Positions 16,549 through 25,319 of a DNA stretch of 64,000 bases are shown here, in pieces (the first letter of the stretch is position 1; each line of letters starts with the position of its first letter). A model generated the notes under the pieces. That model saw only the letters and a list, made by a program, of their open reading frames with translations. It did not search any database and had not been told where the DNA came from. Position numbers and translations under genes: made by a program. The DNA is from Planctomycetota bacterium (GTDB taxonomy: Bacteria > Planctomycetota > GCA-2746535), in assembly GCA_002746535.1 (NCBI GenBank), contig NVWA01000002.1, forward strand, positions 34,619 through 98,618. The letters run 5' to 3'.

Positions 16549-17334
16549 TTGTTCGCCGTTGTTTCAGACATACATTCAAATATCGAAGCATTTTCAGTTG
16601 TTCTCGAGGATATAAAATCTAAGGAAATTGATACCATATATTGCCTAGGTGATATTGTTGGTTATGGACCCAATCCATTAGAATGTACTAGGCTTGTTCA
16701 ACAAAATTGTAAGTTTTCAATTGTCGGCAATCATGACTTTGCCCTAGTTGAAAATTCTACTTATGGTTTTAATAAAACAGCTTCTGGCGCTATCGACTAC
16801 TGCCGAAAAGTTATGTTCCCTGGTTTCTTTTCTTTTTTAAATGATAAGAAAAAACTTTGGGAATTTTTAAAAGAAATGAAAAAAGTAGAAGTAGTAGACA
16901 ATTTTAAATTTGTTCATGGTAGTCCTTTAGATCCCGTTTTTGAATACGTTCGGTTAGAAGATACTGAACATCTAGGGTTTGGATACACACTAGACTTCGA
17001 AAACATGTTCAAAGAATTTGAACATGTTTGTTTTAATGGTCATACTCACCAACCACTGGTAATTATCCAAGAAGAAACTGAATATAAAGGGTATAAACCT
17101 GAAGATATTAATGGTGAATATCAAATTAAAGAAGGTGTAAAAGCATTGATCAATGCTGGCAGTGTTGGGCAACCAAGAGATTGTAACCCTCAAGCCTGCT
17201 ACCTAACTATTGATGACAATCAGCTTGTTAAATTCAATCGTCTAGACTACGATGTTGATAAAACAGCCAAAAAGATTCTAGATGAACCTGGCCTCGATGA
17301 CAAATTAGGTCACCGTTTGTTCTTAGGCGAATAA
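16549..17334 (+). CDS. Calcineurin-type metallophosphoesterase
   Basis: 261-residue phosphoesterase of the small bacterial class that includes MJ0936/YfcE and ApaH-like proteins. Metal-site motifs appear in order: D-x-H as DIHSN (residues 7-11), GDIVGYGPNP (35-44), GNHD near 65, a mid-chain HGS and the C-terminal GHTHQP. All metal ligands are present. Starts at TTG 16549, since the DIHSN motif needs the preceding F-A-V-V-S strand and no ATG lies upstream in frame. Substrate not predictable. Confidence 0.85.
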   Translation: MFAVVSDIHSNIEAFSVVLEDIKSKEIDTIYCLGDIVGYGPNPLECTRLVQQNCKFSIVGNHDFALVENSTYGFNKTASGAIDYCRKVMFPGFFSFLNDKKKLWEFLKEMKKVEVVDNFKFVHGSPLDPVFEYVRLEDTEHLGFGYTLDFENMFKEFEHVCFNGHTHQPLVIIQEETEYKGYKPEDINGEYQIKEGVKALINAGSVGQPRDCNPQACYLTIDDNQLVKFNRLDYDVDKTAKKILDEPGLDDKLGHRLFLGE

Positions 17335-17361
17335 ATAAATACCTTCGCTATAACTAATACC

Positions 17362-18168
17362 TTATATCTTTTCAAATACGATACAATGAGATCGAGCGAT
17401 GCTATTTATTTTTCTAGATGTATAAAACTTTATGCCCTTTAAAGGATCAAAACATTTTATCCTTTTTTTATTTTCTGATAATTGAACTATCCAGTGAGCC
17501 GTGAGAAAATTTAATTTGATGGTCACAATAATAGGATTCTTTTTATCCTCTTCAGTGATGGCATCATAAGATTTAACAACTGCTTTTAGCTTTTTATTCT
17601 TTTCTTTAAACTTTTCATTCAATATATTTTTTAGCAAAAATTCATTCATACCTGTTAAGGAAGTCGTTTTGCCTTTGATGGCCAGTTCCATTTCTGAAGA
17701 ATCAATATCAAAAATACTCAAAACAGTGGCACCCGTGGCTGGCCCACAAGTAAATCCCGTAGACTGCATACAGTAACTTCTCTTTGGCATGCTCGACTTT
17801 AATTCTTTAAAGTCATACGTATAAGACTTATAAACAGTCATCAAAAAAATAACAAAAGGTAGACATCCAAAACCTAGGTATATTGATCGCCTTGAAACAG
17901 GCATGTGATGATAAGCAATCGTCAGCAAAAGTGCCATGGGAGGCATTAACCAATAAAAAGAAAAATATCCGTACAAATTTATATCTTTAAATATTAGTTC
18001 TGTTTTAGGTACATAATTTAGCATTAAGCGGAATAAGATAAGAGCGCCTACAATACTCAAGACAACCGTATATTTTCTTTTGCTCCAAGATTTCGCACTT
18101 GATCCATAATAAATGCCATAAGCTGAAAAGACGACAACATAAATATAGGCAATTAAGAAGTAATCCAT
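17362..18168 (-). CDS. Membrane protein with C39-peptidase-like domain
   Basis: 268 residues. Four hydrophobic helices occupy about residues 3-112. A C-terminal soluble domain has the papain-like C39 layout: Q135 then C141 in CGPATG, H225 in TAHWIVQL and D241 in CFDPLKG. C39 peptidases usually cleave double-glycine leaders and are fused to ABC exporters; here there is no transporter domain, only the N-terminal membrane part. A stand-alone membrane C39 protein may act on a local peptide or be non-proteolytic. Confidence 0.75.
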   Translation of the reverse strand: MDYFLIAYIYVVVFSAYGIYYGSSAKSWSKRKYTVVLSIVGALILFRLMLNYVPKTELIFKDINLYGYFSFYWLMPPMALLLTIAYHHMPVSRRSIYLGFGCLPFVIFLMTVYKSYTYDFKELKSSMPKRSYCMQSTGFTCGPATGATVLSIFDIDSSEMELAIKGKTTSLTGMNEFLLKNILNEKFKEKNKKLKAVVKSYDAITEEDKKNPIIVTIKLNFLTAHWIVQLSENKKRIKCFDPLKGIKFYTSRKINSIARSHCIVFEKI

Positions 18169-18240
18169 CAGGCTTTAACTCTTTGATAAAGAATGCTTCT
18201 ATTATACCACTCTTAAATAATTAGCGTGATTGAAATAAAA

Positions 18241-18558
18241 TTATAATCTTAATGATCTCGATATATCATTACTAGAAACTAATAAAATTTTCTGTACTTC
18301 AATTAATTCGTACTTGCCTTTTTCTACGACTACAACACTCCCTTTTTCAGGAGAAATCAAACCTTCAAAATTTAAATACTTTTCACGGTGATCTTTAATT
18401 CTTGTGAGATCAGTTAAATCTGAAGCAGATGACTGGTAAGTGGGGCATAGAGGGTCACCCTCTAAAATTAAATCAAAATGATAATCATTATGAATTGAAT
18501 GTTTTAAAACAACATAACACCCATGCTTGAGCAAATTAGATTCGCTATGATCACTCAT
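18241..18558 (-). CDS. Stand-alone LigD-type 3'-phosphoesterase-like protein
   Basis: 105 residues from ATG 18558 (an upstream TTG at 18588 would add 10). The sequence follows the phosphoesterase domain of bacterial DNA ligase D: LKHSIHNDYHFDLILE matches the HDxxxLHYDLRLE block, keeping both histidines and the aspartate, and KDHREKYLNFEG matches the DHPxEYxxFEG block with its His and Tyr. A GSVVVVEKGKYE strand pair follows. The arginine of D-x-R-L-E is replaced by isoleucine. No ligase or primase neighbour; it may trim 3' ends or be repurposed. Confidence 0.7.
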   Translation of the reverse strand: MSDHSESNLLKHGCYVVLKHSIHNDYHFDLILEGDPLCPTYQSSASDLTDLTRIKDHREKYLNFEGLISPEKGSVVVVEKGKYELIEVQKILLVSSNDISRSLRL

Positions 18559-18641
18559 TATAAAACTGCAACCATAATTTTTACCCAATGATAAAAGAGT
18601 GTTTTATAAGTCAGGGTAATAACACCCATCAATAAAAATAT

Positions 18642-19742
18642 TTAAACACTAAATCTAAAATGCAATAGATCGCCATCTTGAACAATATATTCTTTGCCTT
18701 CAAGACGCAATTTACCGGCTTCTTTCGCTTTTGATTCACTGCCAGCTGCAATCAAATCTTCGTAAGCTAGGGTCTCAGCTCTAATAAAGCCTTGTTCGAA
18801 ATCTGTATGAATCACCCCAGCTGCTTTTGGCGCAAAAATTCCTTTTTTAATTGTCCAAGCATGGGTCTCTTCTGGACCACAAGTAAAGTAGGTAATTAAT
18901 TTCAAAGCTTCATAACCGCATTGAATCAATCTATCTAAGCCGGATGCTGTTAACCCAAGGTCTGATAAGAAATCATTGCGATCCTCTATATCCATTTCAA
19001 CTAATTCCATTTCAATTTTTCCAGAAATTAATACCGTGGTAGCATCAACCCCTTTAGCATATTCGACAACTCGATTTGAAAGTTCGTTGCCATCTACACA
19101 AGAGCTTTCTTCAACATTCATACAAAACAAAACAGGCTTTATGGTTAATAAATTACAGTCACGCAAACTTAGGTCTTCATCTTCAGCTAAATCAATGTTT
19201 CTAGCATTAATGCCTTTGTTCATTTCGGCTAATACTTTTTCACAAACACCTAATTCAAACTCAAGCTCTTTCTTATCTTTTGCAGATCGCAACATTTTAG
19301 TAATACGCGTAATTTTATTATCGAGGGTTTCTACATCTTTAAAGATTAATTCGGTATCAATGACTTCTATGTCTCTAATAGGATCAATCGACCCATCAAC
19401 ATGTACGACATCTCCATCTTCAAAACAACGCACAACATGAACGATAACATCAACCTCTTTGATGTTTCCTAAAAACTTATTTCCTAAACCTTCTCCAGAA
19501 GAAGCACCTTTCACTAATCCAGCAATGTCTACAAATTCAATTTGAGCGGGGATTAATTTTTTGCTATCATATATAGCATATAATTTATCCAATCTTTCAT
19601 CAGGCACATTAACCACTCCGGTATTAGGATCTATCGTGCAAAAAGGATAGTTCTGTACTTCAGCGCCTGCTTCAGTTAATGCATTAAATATCGTAGATTT
19701 TCCGACGTTAGGCATACCAACAATACCACAATTAATTCCCAA
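18642..19742 (-). CDS. ychF: Universally conserved ribosome-associated ATPase YchF
   Basis: 366-residue Obg-like P-loop ATPase. The Walker A is GMPNVGKST near the start, DIAGLVKGASSGEGLGNKF is the switch region, and the base-specificity motif reads NVEE rather than NKxD, as expected for the ATP-specific YchF group. The C-terminal TGS domain ends DLLHFRFSV. It starts at TTG 19742: family members begin MGxxCGIVG and an AGGAG ribosome site lies eight bases upstream, so the rare start is well supported. Confidence 0.95.
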   Translation of the reverse strand: MGINCGIVGMPNVGKSTIFNALTEAGAEVQNYPFCTIDPNTGVVNVPDERLDKLYAIYDSKKLIPAQIEFVDIAGLVKGASSGEGLGNKFLGNIKEVDVIVHVVRCFEDGDVVHVDGSIDPIRDIEVIDTELIFKDVETLDNKITRITKMLRSAKDKKELEFELGVCEKVLAEMNKGINARNIDLAEDEDLSLRDCNLLTIKPVLFCMNVEESSCVDGNELSNRVVEYAKGVDATTVLISGKIEMELVEMDIEDRNDFLSDLGLTASGLDRLIQCGYEALKLITYFTCGPEETHAWTIKKGIFAPKAAGVIHTDFEQGFIRAETLAYEDLIAAGSESKAKEAGKLRLEGKEYIVQDGDLLHFRFSV

Positions 19743-19909
19743 TTTATTTCTCCTGTATAACTTCTAGACGATAAAAAACGGCATTATAGAAAATTCTAAG
19801 TGTTTGACTATTATTTATTCCAGACCTCAATTCATTTATCTGATTATTGGGTGGAATAAAGGAGAATTATTCGAATAATATGGAAACTAAAACTTAATGG
19901 ATTTAAAAG

Positions 19910-20371
19910 ATGACAAGTGAAATTGATACGCTAGTAAAAACTAGCCAACTAATCTCCAAAGTTACAGCTGATTTAAATAAAGATCAGCTTTTAAAAATGG
20001 CTAATGGATTTAACAATCATATTTTTTGGCACATGGGGCATATACCAGTAACACTTGCTCTGTTGACTTATAAAAGGTGTCAATTGCCGATGCCTTTTGA
20101 AAAAGAGATGATCTCTTTCTTTGGGAAAGGCTCATCGCCTAAAGAGTGGGATTCTAAATTCCCTTCCATCAAAAGCATTCGAGAATTACTTGAAGAAATT
20201 CCACTTCAAATAAAAAAGGATTATGAAAGCGGTAAGTTTAATGAATTCGAGTCTTATGAAACCAGTGTCGGCATTAATTTAGATTGTATTGAAAACAGTT
20301 TGAATTTTTTAACTTTTCACAATGGAATTCATCTGGGGTATATCATTGCCCAAAAAAGAGTGCTCAAATAA
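19910..20371 (+). CDS. DinB-like four-helix-bundle protein
   Basis: 153 residues with the DinB/YfiT metal-binding pattern: NHIFWHMGHI near 33-42 and FHNGIHLGYI near 134-143 supply the histidines of the triad. Proteins of this fold include thiol transferases, with unknown roles in most bacteria. It lies 19 bases upstream of the Gfo/Idh/MocA oxidoreductase gene and is probably cotranscribed with it. A 14-bp palindrome (19866-19879) sits upstream. Confidence 0.8.
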   Translation: MTSEIDTLVKTSQLISKVTADLNKDQLLKMANGFNNHIFWHMGHIPVTLALLTYKRCQLPMPFEKEMISFFGKGSSPKEWDSKFPSIKSIRELLEEIPLQIKKDYESGKFNEFESYETSVGINLDCIENSLNFLTFHNGIHLGYIIAQKRVLK

Positions 20372-20390
20372 ACGAAGGTAATTCACAAAT

Positions 20391-21254
20391 ATGAAAATTG
20401 GAATCATTGGAGCTGAATCAAGTCATAGTCATAGCTATTGCAAAACAATAAATATCGACAATCTATTTCCGGATTTTGAAATCTCTCATATTTGGGGCGA
20501 AACAAAAGATTTGGCTGAAAACTGTTCCAAGAAATTTAATGTTCCGACTATAGCAACTAATCAAGAAGATATGATTGGAGAAATTGACGCTCTGATAGTT
20601 GTCCATAAAAACGGAAAATATAATTTAAAGGCGGCCACAAAATTCATTGATTCGAATATTCCAATTTTTATCGACAAACCTTTTTGCACAAATGTAAAAG
20701 AAACCAATGAATTCATCACATTATGCAATGAATACGAAACCGTTTTTACTTCATTCGGTGTTCAACCCCTGCAAAAAGATTTTCTTTCTATAAAAAAAGA
20801 TATTGAAACTTCTTCTAAAATTTTTGAGTTGGCAACCTATGGCTATGCTAATTTTGATGATCCCAATGGCGGGATTTTCTTTTATGGGTTTCATCAATTG
20901 AGTTTGATCTTGGATTTACTAGGAAACAACGTCAATTCCGTTGAAACATTACAAGCAGATCAAAATATTAAAATATTTTTATACAACAGTACCAAAAAAA
21001 TAGCGTCTATTAATATCATGCCAGAAGAATGGAAATCAGTAGGGTTTTACTTACATTACGCCAACGAAAAGGGCTATCATTCGCACAAACTTGTTTATGA
21101 CGATCACATATATCTACCAGGAATTGAAAAATTTCTAAAGATGTTTACAACAAAACAGAAGCCTTATACAGACGAAGAAATTTTAGCGCCGATTGCAATT
21201 CTTGAAGCAATTGAAAAATCTTATATCTCAAGTCAAAAAATGAACGTTTATTAA
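20391..21254 (+). CDS. Gfo/Idh/MocA-family NAD(P)-dependent oxidoreductase
   Basis: 287 residues. The nucleotide-binding start is MKIGIIGAESSHSHSY, where GxGxxG is loosened to GAESSH. The family motif E-K-P appears as FIDKPFCTN, supplying the catalytic lysine. The C-terminal half is the shorter substrate domain. Relatives act on sugars and inositols and are numerous in Lentisphaerota and Planctomycetes. Substrate unknown. Confidence 0.85.
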   Translation: MKIGIIGAESSHSHSYCKTINIDNLFPDFEISHIWGETKDLAENCSKKFNVPTIATNQEDMIGEIDALIVVHKNGKYNLKAATKFIDSNIPIFIDKPFCTNVKETNEFITLCNEYETVFTSFGVQPLQKDFLSIKKDIETSSKIFELATYGYANFDDPNGGIFFYGFHQLSLILDLLGNNVNSVETLQADQNIKIFLYNSTKKIASINIMPEEWKSVGFYLHYANEKGYHSHKLVYDDHIYLPGIEKFLKMFTTKQKPYTDEEILAPIAILEAIEKSYISSQKMNVY

Positions 21255-21364
21255 AAGTTCTATCTATATTTCTAAATTGATGCAAGAATTGAAAATCAGT
21301 GAAAAATAAAATACTATTAAATAGGTAACGTGTATAATCAGTCAAAAAACTGTTTGGGGTTAAC

Positions 21365-22228
21365 ATGGCAAAAATTAATAGAAAAATTTCCAAGTCACTC
21401 TTTTTCAGCATTTTTTTTAGTGGCACCAGTTTACAAATAGGCGCTGTTTTTTTATTGGTCGCTGCGATTCTTTTTCAATTCAATCTGCGCGAATATTTTA
21501 CCACAGCCTATTTATTTACTGTTAATGGTACTGAAACAATTAAAGGCAAAGTCATAAAATATGGAGACAGTGATTGGGATGATGATGGATATATAACAGA
21601 ATATTGTAGTGAATATGTATCTGTACCTCATCCAATTTATGGCGAATTAAAAGACTATTCATTTTATCCTACCTCAAAAAGTTTTTTAAAAGGTGATACC
21701 GTTACAATTGAGTTTCCTAAAAATCATCCAAGCTATTCTAGAATCGAAGGCACCAGCTCATATCAAAGTAGTATTGTTTGGAATATAATCTCAATTGTTT
21801 GTTTTATAATTGGTATATGGATGCTCTTAAACCGCTTTCGGCACAATGCTAAAACATTAACTTTATTAGAAGTAGGTCAAGTCGGAAAAGCCACATTAGT
21901 TGAAATGGAACAAACTCCCGTACAAGGAGAAGATGCTGCCATTGAATACATCTGTAAATTCGAATTTATTGCAACAGATACAAGCAAACAAAAGTTTGAA
22001 ATCACAACCAGTGACGTAGCGGATATCACTGATGATGAACAAGAAGACATTCTATACTTAGAAAAAAATCCCAAAATAGCGCACTTAATGGATAATCTGC
22101 CAGCCAAAGTAAACATTGGCGAAGATGGGGTTATCAGACCAAAAGGCTCATTAAATGCCATACCAAAAACTGTATTGCCAGCACTCACCATTGCTTATTC
22201 TATTGTACAGTTCATCAATATCTTTTGA
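21365..22228 (+). CDS. DUF3592-like membrane protein
   Basis: 287 residues with hydrophobic helices near 20-42, 140-160 and 268-286 around two extracytoplasmic beta-rich segments (GTETIKGKVIKYGDSD and the GQVGKATLVEMEQTPV region). This matches the DUF3592 pattern of membrane proteins with a V-x-G-x-V-x strand after the first helix. Function unknown. Confidence 0.6.
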   Translation: MAKINRKISKSLFFSIFFSGTSLQIGAVFLLVAAILFQFNLREYFTTAYLFTVNGTETIKGKVIKYGDSDWDDDGYITEYCSEYVSVPHPIYGELKDYSFYPTSKSFLKGDTVTIEFPKNHPSYSRIEGTSSYQSSIVWNIISIVCFIIGIWMLLNRFRHNAKTLTLLEVGQVGKATLVEMEQTPVQGEDAAIEYICKFEFIATDTSKQKFEITTSDVADITDDEQEDILYLEKNPKIAHLMDNLPAKVNIGEDGVIRPKGSLNAIPKTVLPALTIAYSIVQFINIF

Positions 22229-22316
22229 GATATTAAAAAAAATCTCTTTACGCTTAACTTTCAGAGTGATAGGCGTATAACCATACTATTAATTAATTCA
22301 GGAAATATTTAACAAC

Positions 22317-22673
22317 ATGAAAAACTTGATACTATTTGTTATTTTTGGCTTACTAAGTAGCACCCTACTCTCGTATGCACCTCAAACTGAAAAAGAAATC
22401 AAACATTTATATAAATTTATCAAAGAATCAAATGTCAAATTTTTCAGAAATGGAAAAGAACATCGCCTTGAAGATGCTATCAAACATATCAAGAAAAAAG
22501 AAAAGCATTACAAAAAGAAAATAAAAACTACCGAAGACTTTATCAAAAAAAGCGCCATGAAAAGCACCATGAGTGGGAAGTATTATTTCATCAAATATGA
22601 AAATAAGAAAAAAGAAAAATGTTCTGAATGGCTTTTAGTAGAATTAAAACAACTTCGTAAAATAGAAAAATAG
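22317..22673 (+). CDS. DUF5329-family secreted protein
   Basis: 118 residues. A signal peptide covers about 1-20. The mature part shows the DUF5329 order: E-I-K-H-L-Y-x-F-I-x-x-S, then FFRNGKEH, then AIKHIKKKEKHY, then EDFIKKSAMKSTMSGKYY, and a final W-L-x-x-E-L. Lysine-rich. Function unknown; lies 28 bases before the first sulfatase and may be cotranscribed with it. Confidence 0.75.
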   Translation: MKNLILFVIFGLLSSTLLSYAPQTEKEIKHLYKFIKESNVKFFRNGKEHRLEDAIKHIKKKEKHYKKKIKTTEDFIKKSAMKSTMSGKYYFIKYENKKKEKCSEWLLVELKQLRKIEK

Positions 22674-22701
22674 CTTTTGTTGGCTATCGCCGTACTCCCT
22701 T

Positions 22702-24129
22702 ATGAATAAAGAAATAAATCAACCAAATATTTTATTGATCATGCCCGATCAAATGCGAGGGGATTGTTTATCTCTAGAACATCATCCTGTTTTAATTACT
22801 CCAAATATAGATGAAATTGGCGGGCAAGGTGCACACTTCACCAAAGCTTATACAACTTGCGCTTCTTGCATCCCTGCAAGGCGCTCATTATTAACAGGGC
22901 AATTTCCAGCGACAAATGGCATGGTTGGATTTGTTGGCGGACACCCTATTAAATCAGATACTCTACCTCAACTCTTAAAAGATAATGGATATGCAACGGC
23001 ACTAATTGGTCGCAACATGCATCAACATCCTTATGAAGAAGGTTACGGTTTTGAAAAACAAATTTTAGGATCCACCTATATTGAAGATGATGAATATTCA
23101 AAAGCATTGGATAAAGCAATTCCTGAATTGGGCGGCATACGCGGTTTAGGGATTTCATGTAATGGATGGCAAGCCAAACCCTGGACATATCCAGAACATT
23201 TACATCCAACAAATTGGGTAGTTAAACAATCGAGAGATCACATTAAAGAAATAGGTGGCAATCAACCCCAATTATTAGTCACTTCTTTTTATGCTCCACA
23301 CCCTCCTTTAATTCCCCCTGAATATTATATGAATCGCTATTTATCTCAAGATTTACCAGAACCAGCTATTGGGCAATGGGAAGAACCTCCACCCAATAAT
23401 GCTTTAGGGCTTGGTGTTAATTCAAACAGAACTGTTTTAAAAGGGGAAGCTCTAAAAGCAGCACAAGCAGGTTACTTTGGCTTAATCAATCAAATTGATG
23501 ATCAAATATATTGGATGGTTAGAGAATTCAAAGACATGAGCATAAAGGCTAAAAGACCTTGGATCATCTTATTCACAACTGATCATGGGGAAATGATGGG
23601 TGACCATTATTATTTCAGGAAATGCGAACCATACGAAGGATCTTCTCGGATTCCATTTTTAATTCAGGGCTCAGACCAACTAGGATTTAAAAAGGGTTTG
23701 ACCAATGATACGCCTGTTTGCTTAGAGGATATAATGCCTACTTTACTAGAGTTAGCAGAAATCGAAATTTCTAATAATATTGATGGCAAAAGTTTAGTAT
23801 CACTATTGCGGGGTGAAGCTGAAGAAGTCCGACAATACTTACACGCAGAACATTCGCCTTGCTACTCTGATGAGCAAGCATATCACTTTATAACTGATGG
23901 AGAGTTTAAATTTATTTGGCGACCATTTGAGGGTATTGAGCAGCTATTCAATTTAAAGTCAGATCCAAATGAATTAATTAATCTAACAGCCGATGAGAAA
24001 CATGAAAAAAAATTAACTGAATTAAGAACCCAATTAATTAAAACACTAAAAAATCGGCCAGAAGGTTTTACCAACGGCTCTGAATTAATTGCCAATCAAA
24101 AATACCCTGGTGTATTACCGGGATATTAA
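22702..24129 (+). CDS. Type I sulfatase (formylglycine-dependent)
   Basis: 475-residue arylsulfatase-family enzyme that removes sulfate esters, probably from polysaccharide or glycan fragments. The N-terminal metal site is PDQMRGD (15-21). The formylglycine motif C-x-P-x-R is C56-I-P-A-R60 followed by SLLTG, so an anaerobic- or FGE-type maturase is needed. DHGEMMGDH supplies further metal ligands. No signal peptide is seen, so it looks cytoplasmic. Followed after three bases by a GIY-YIG gene. Confidence 0.93.
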   Translation: MNKEINQPNILLIMPDQMRGDCLSLEHHPVLITPNIDEIGGQGAHFTKAYTTCASCIPARRSLLTGQFPATNGMVGFVGGHPIKSDTLPQLLKDNGYATALIGRNMHQHPYEEGYGFEKQILGSTYIEDDEYSKALDKAIPELGGIRGLGISCNGWQAKPWTYPEHLHPTNWVVKQSRDHIKEIGGNQPQLLVTSFYAPHPPLIPPEYYMNRYLSQDLPEPAIGQWEEPPPNNALGLGVNSNRTVLKGEALKAAQAGYFGLINQIDDQIYWMVREFKDMSIKAKRPWIILFTTDHGEMMGDHYYFRKCEPYEGSSRIPFLIQGSDQLGFKKGLTNDTPVCLEDIMPTLLELAEIEISNNIDGKSLVSLLRGEAEEVRQYLHAEHSPCYSDEQAYHFITDGEFKFIWRPFEGIEQLFNLKSDPNELINLTADEKHEKKLTELRTQLIKTLKNRPEGFTNGSELIANQKYPGVLPGY

Positions 24130-24132
24130 AAA

Positions 24133-24417
24133 TTGAAAAAACAAGTTTGGCACATTTATATCATTCGCTGTAAAGACAACAGTCTTTATACAGGTGTTAC
24201 GATAGATATTAAAAGAAGATTCGACGAACATCAAAACGATCCTAAAAAAGGTGCCAAATATTTAAAGGGTAAAAAGCCCCTATCACTAGTTTGGCACAAA
24301 AAGATTGGATCAAAACAAAAAGCCATGCAACTAGAATGGAAAATCAAACAGCTTCCAAAACACAAAAAAGAATTGATTGTTCAAAAAAAACTATCCATAA
24401 ACAAGCTCTTTAATTAA
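24133..24417 (+). CDS. GIY-YIG domain protein (UPF0213-like)
   Basis: 94 residues. The nuclease motif reads WHIYIIRCKDNSLYTGVT (GIY replaced by HIYIIR, YIG by YTG), followed by IDIKRRFDEHQ with the catalytic arginine, and the AMQLEWKIKQL helix with the conserved Glu. Relatives are small stand-alone nucleases of unknown biological role. Starts at TTG 24133, three bases after the sulfatase stop. The 266-base gap downstream shows no gene. Confidence 0.8.
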   Translation: MKKQVWHIYIIRCKDNSLYTGVTIDIKRRFDEHQNDPKKGAKYLKGKKPLSLVWHKKIGSKQKAMQLEWKIKQLPKHKKELIVQKKLSINKLFN

Positions 24418-24683
24418 AACAGGTAATTCCCTGATTTAACGGTAATAAAGTTTCATCAAATTATGTTTTAAATATAGACATATAGGGTGGTTTTATGGAA
24501 TTTTAATACTGGCAAGTGCTTAAATTATCTTAAAGGACTGAAACTATTTGATTCTAATTTATTAAAGACTAGTCTGTTCAGCCAGCAGTATTTTGATACT
24601 TGTTAAAAACAAAATATTTTTTTTTAAATTGGATGAATTTAATTTAGTATGGCTATAAATAAAGAGATAATTATTTTTAAAAA

Positions 24684-25274
24684 ATGAAAAATAAAATTTT
24701 AGCAGGGATTATTTTGTTAGGTGTACTCTTCATAGGTTACAAAATAAAAACGATGTTTTTTAAATCTAATATCTCTTACAATATGTATATGGATGAATTA
24801 GAACAATCTGCTAATTGGTTTAAAGAAAAAGATATTTTAAAAATAGTTACAAATGAGATGACCTTAACACCAAGAGTAGTAGAGGTGTTTGAAAACAAAG
24901 AAATGGAAATAACAAGTATCACAAATATTGCAGGTTCAAATCCTGAAGACCCGCCACAACAATATAACCCAGAAAAAAAAGTATCTGAGATATATGCGGA
25001 ACTTAAAAAGAGCCGAATCAAAGGATTATATATAGACATAGAAATTGATCTGACAAAACATTCAAAGTACTTAAATCAATATTTAGAATCTGGCGGATCA
25101 GTCTTCATCAGGAGCTTCTATAATTTGACCAACATTACGAAAGAAAATTCAGCTTTTATTTTTAAATATCTAGAAAAAGAATCCTTATCAATGCTTGACG
25201 AGGACTCAAATTATTACTCAAATGAAGACATAGAAAAATTGAGAAAAAAAGTTAAAGAGACATCAACACCTTAA
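24684..25274 (+). CDS. Membrane-anchored protein of unknown function
   Basis: 196 residues. One N-terminal helix (5-27) anchors an otherwise hydrophilic protein rich in E, K and N. Segments such as GLYIDIEIDLTKHSKYLNQYLESGG suggest a mixed alpha/beta domain. Not recognised. It precedes the pseudopilin gene by 45 bases. Confidence 0.6.
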   Translation: MKNKILAGIILLGVLFIGYKIKTMFFKSNISYNMYMDELEQSANWFKEKDILKIVTNEMTLTPRVVEVFENKEMEITSITNIAGSNPEDPPQQYNPEKKVSEIYAELKKSRIKGLYIDIEIDLTKHSKYLNQYLESGGSVFIRSFYNLTNITKENSAFIFKYLEKESLSMLDEDSNYYSNEDIEKLRKKVKETSTP

Positions 25275-25319
25275 TGTGTATTAAAAAATTAAAGAATAAC
25301 TTTTATACGTGGTAATCTT

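Noticed and set aside
19866..19879. Palindrome ATTATTCGAATAAT before the DinB-like gene as an operator
   Set aside because: A 14-bp A+T-rich palindrome is easily found by chance in such sequence; noted in the gene entry only.
24418..24683. A gene or mobile-element scar in the 266-base gap
   Set aside because: Only very short frames and a small AGTAT/ATACT hairpin; no similarity to a transposase could be seen.
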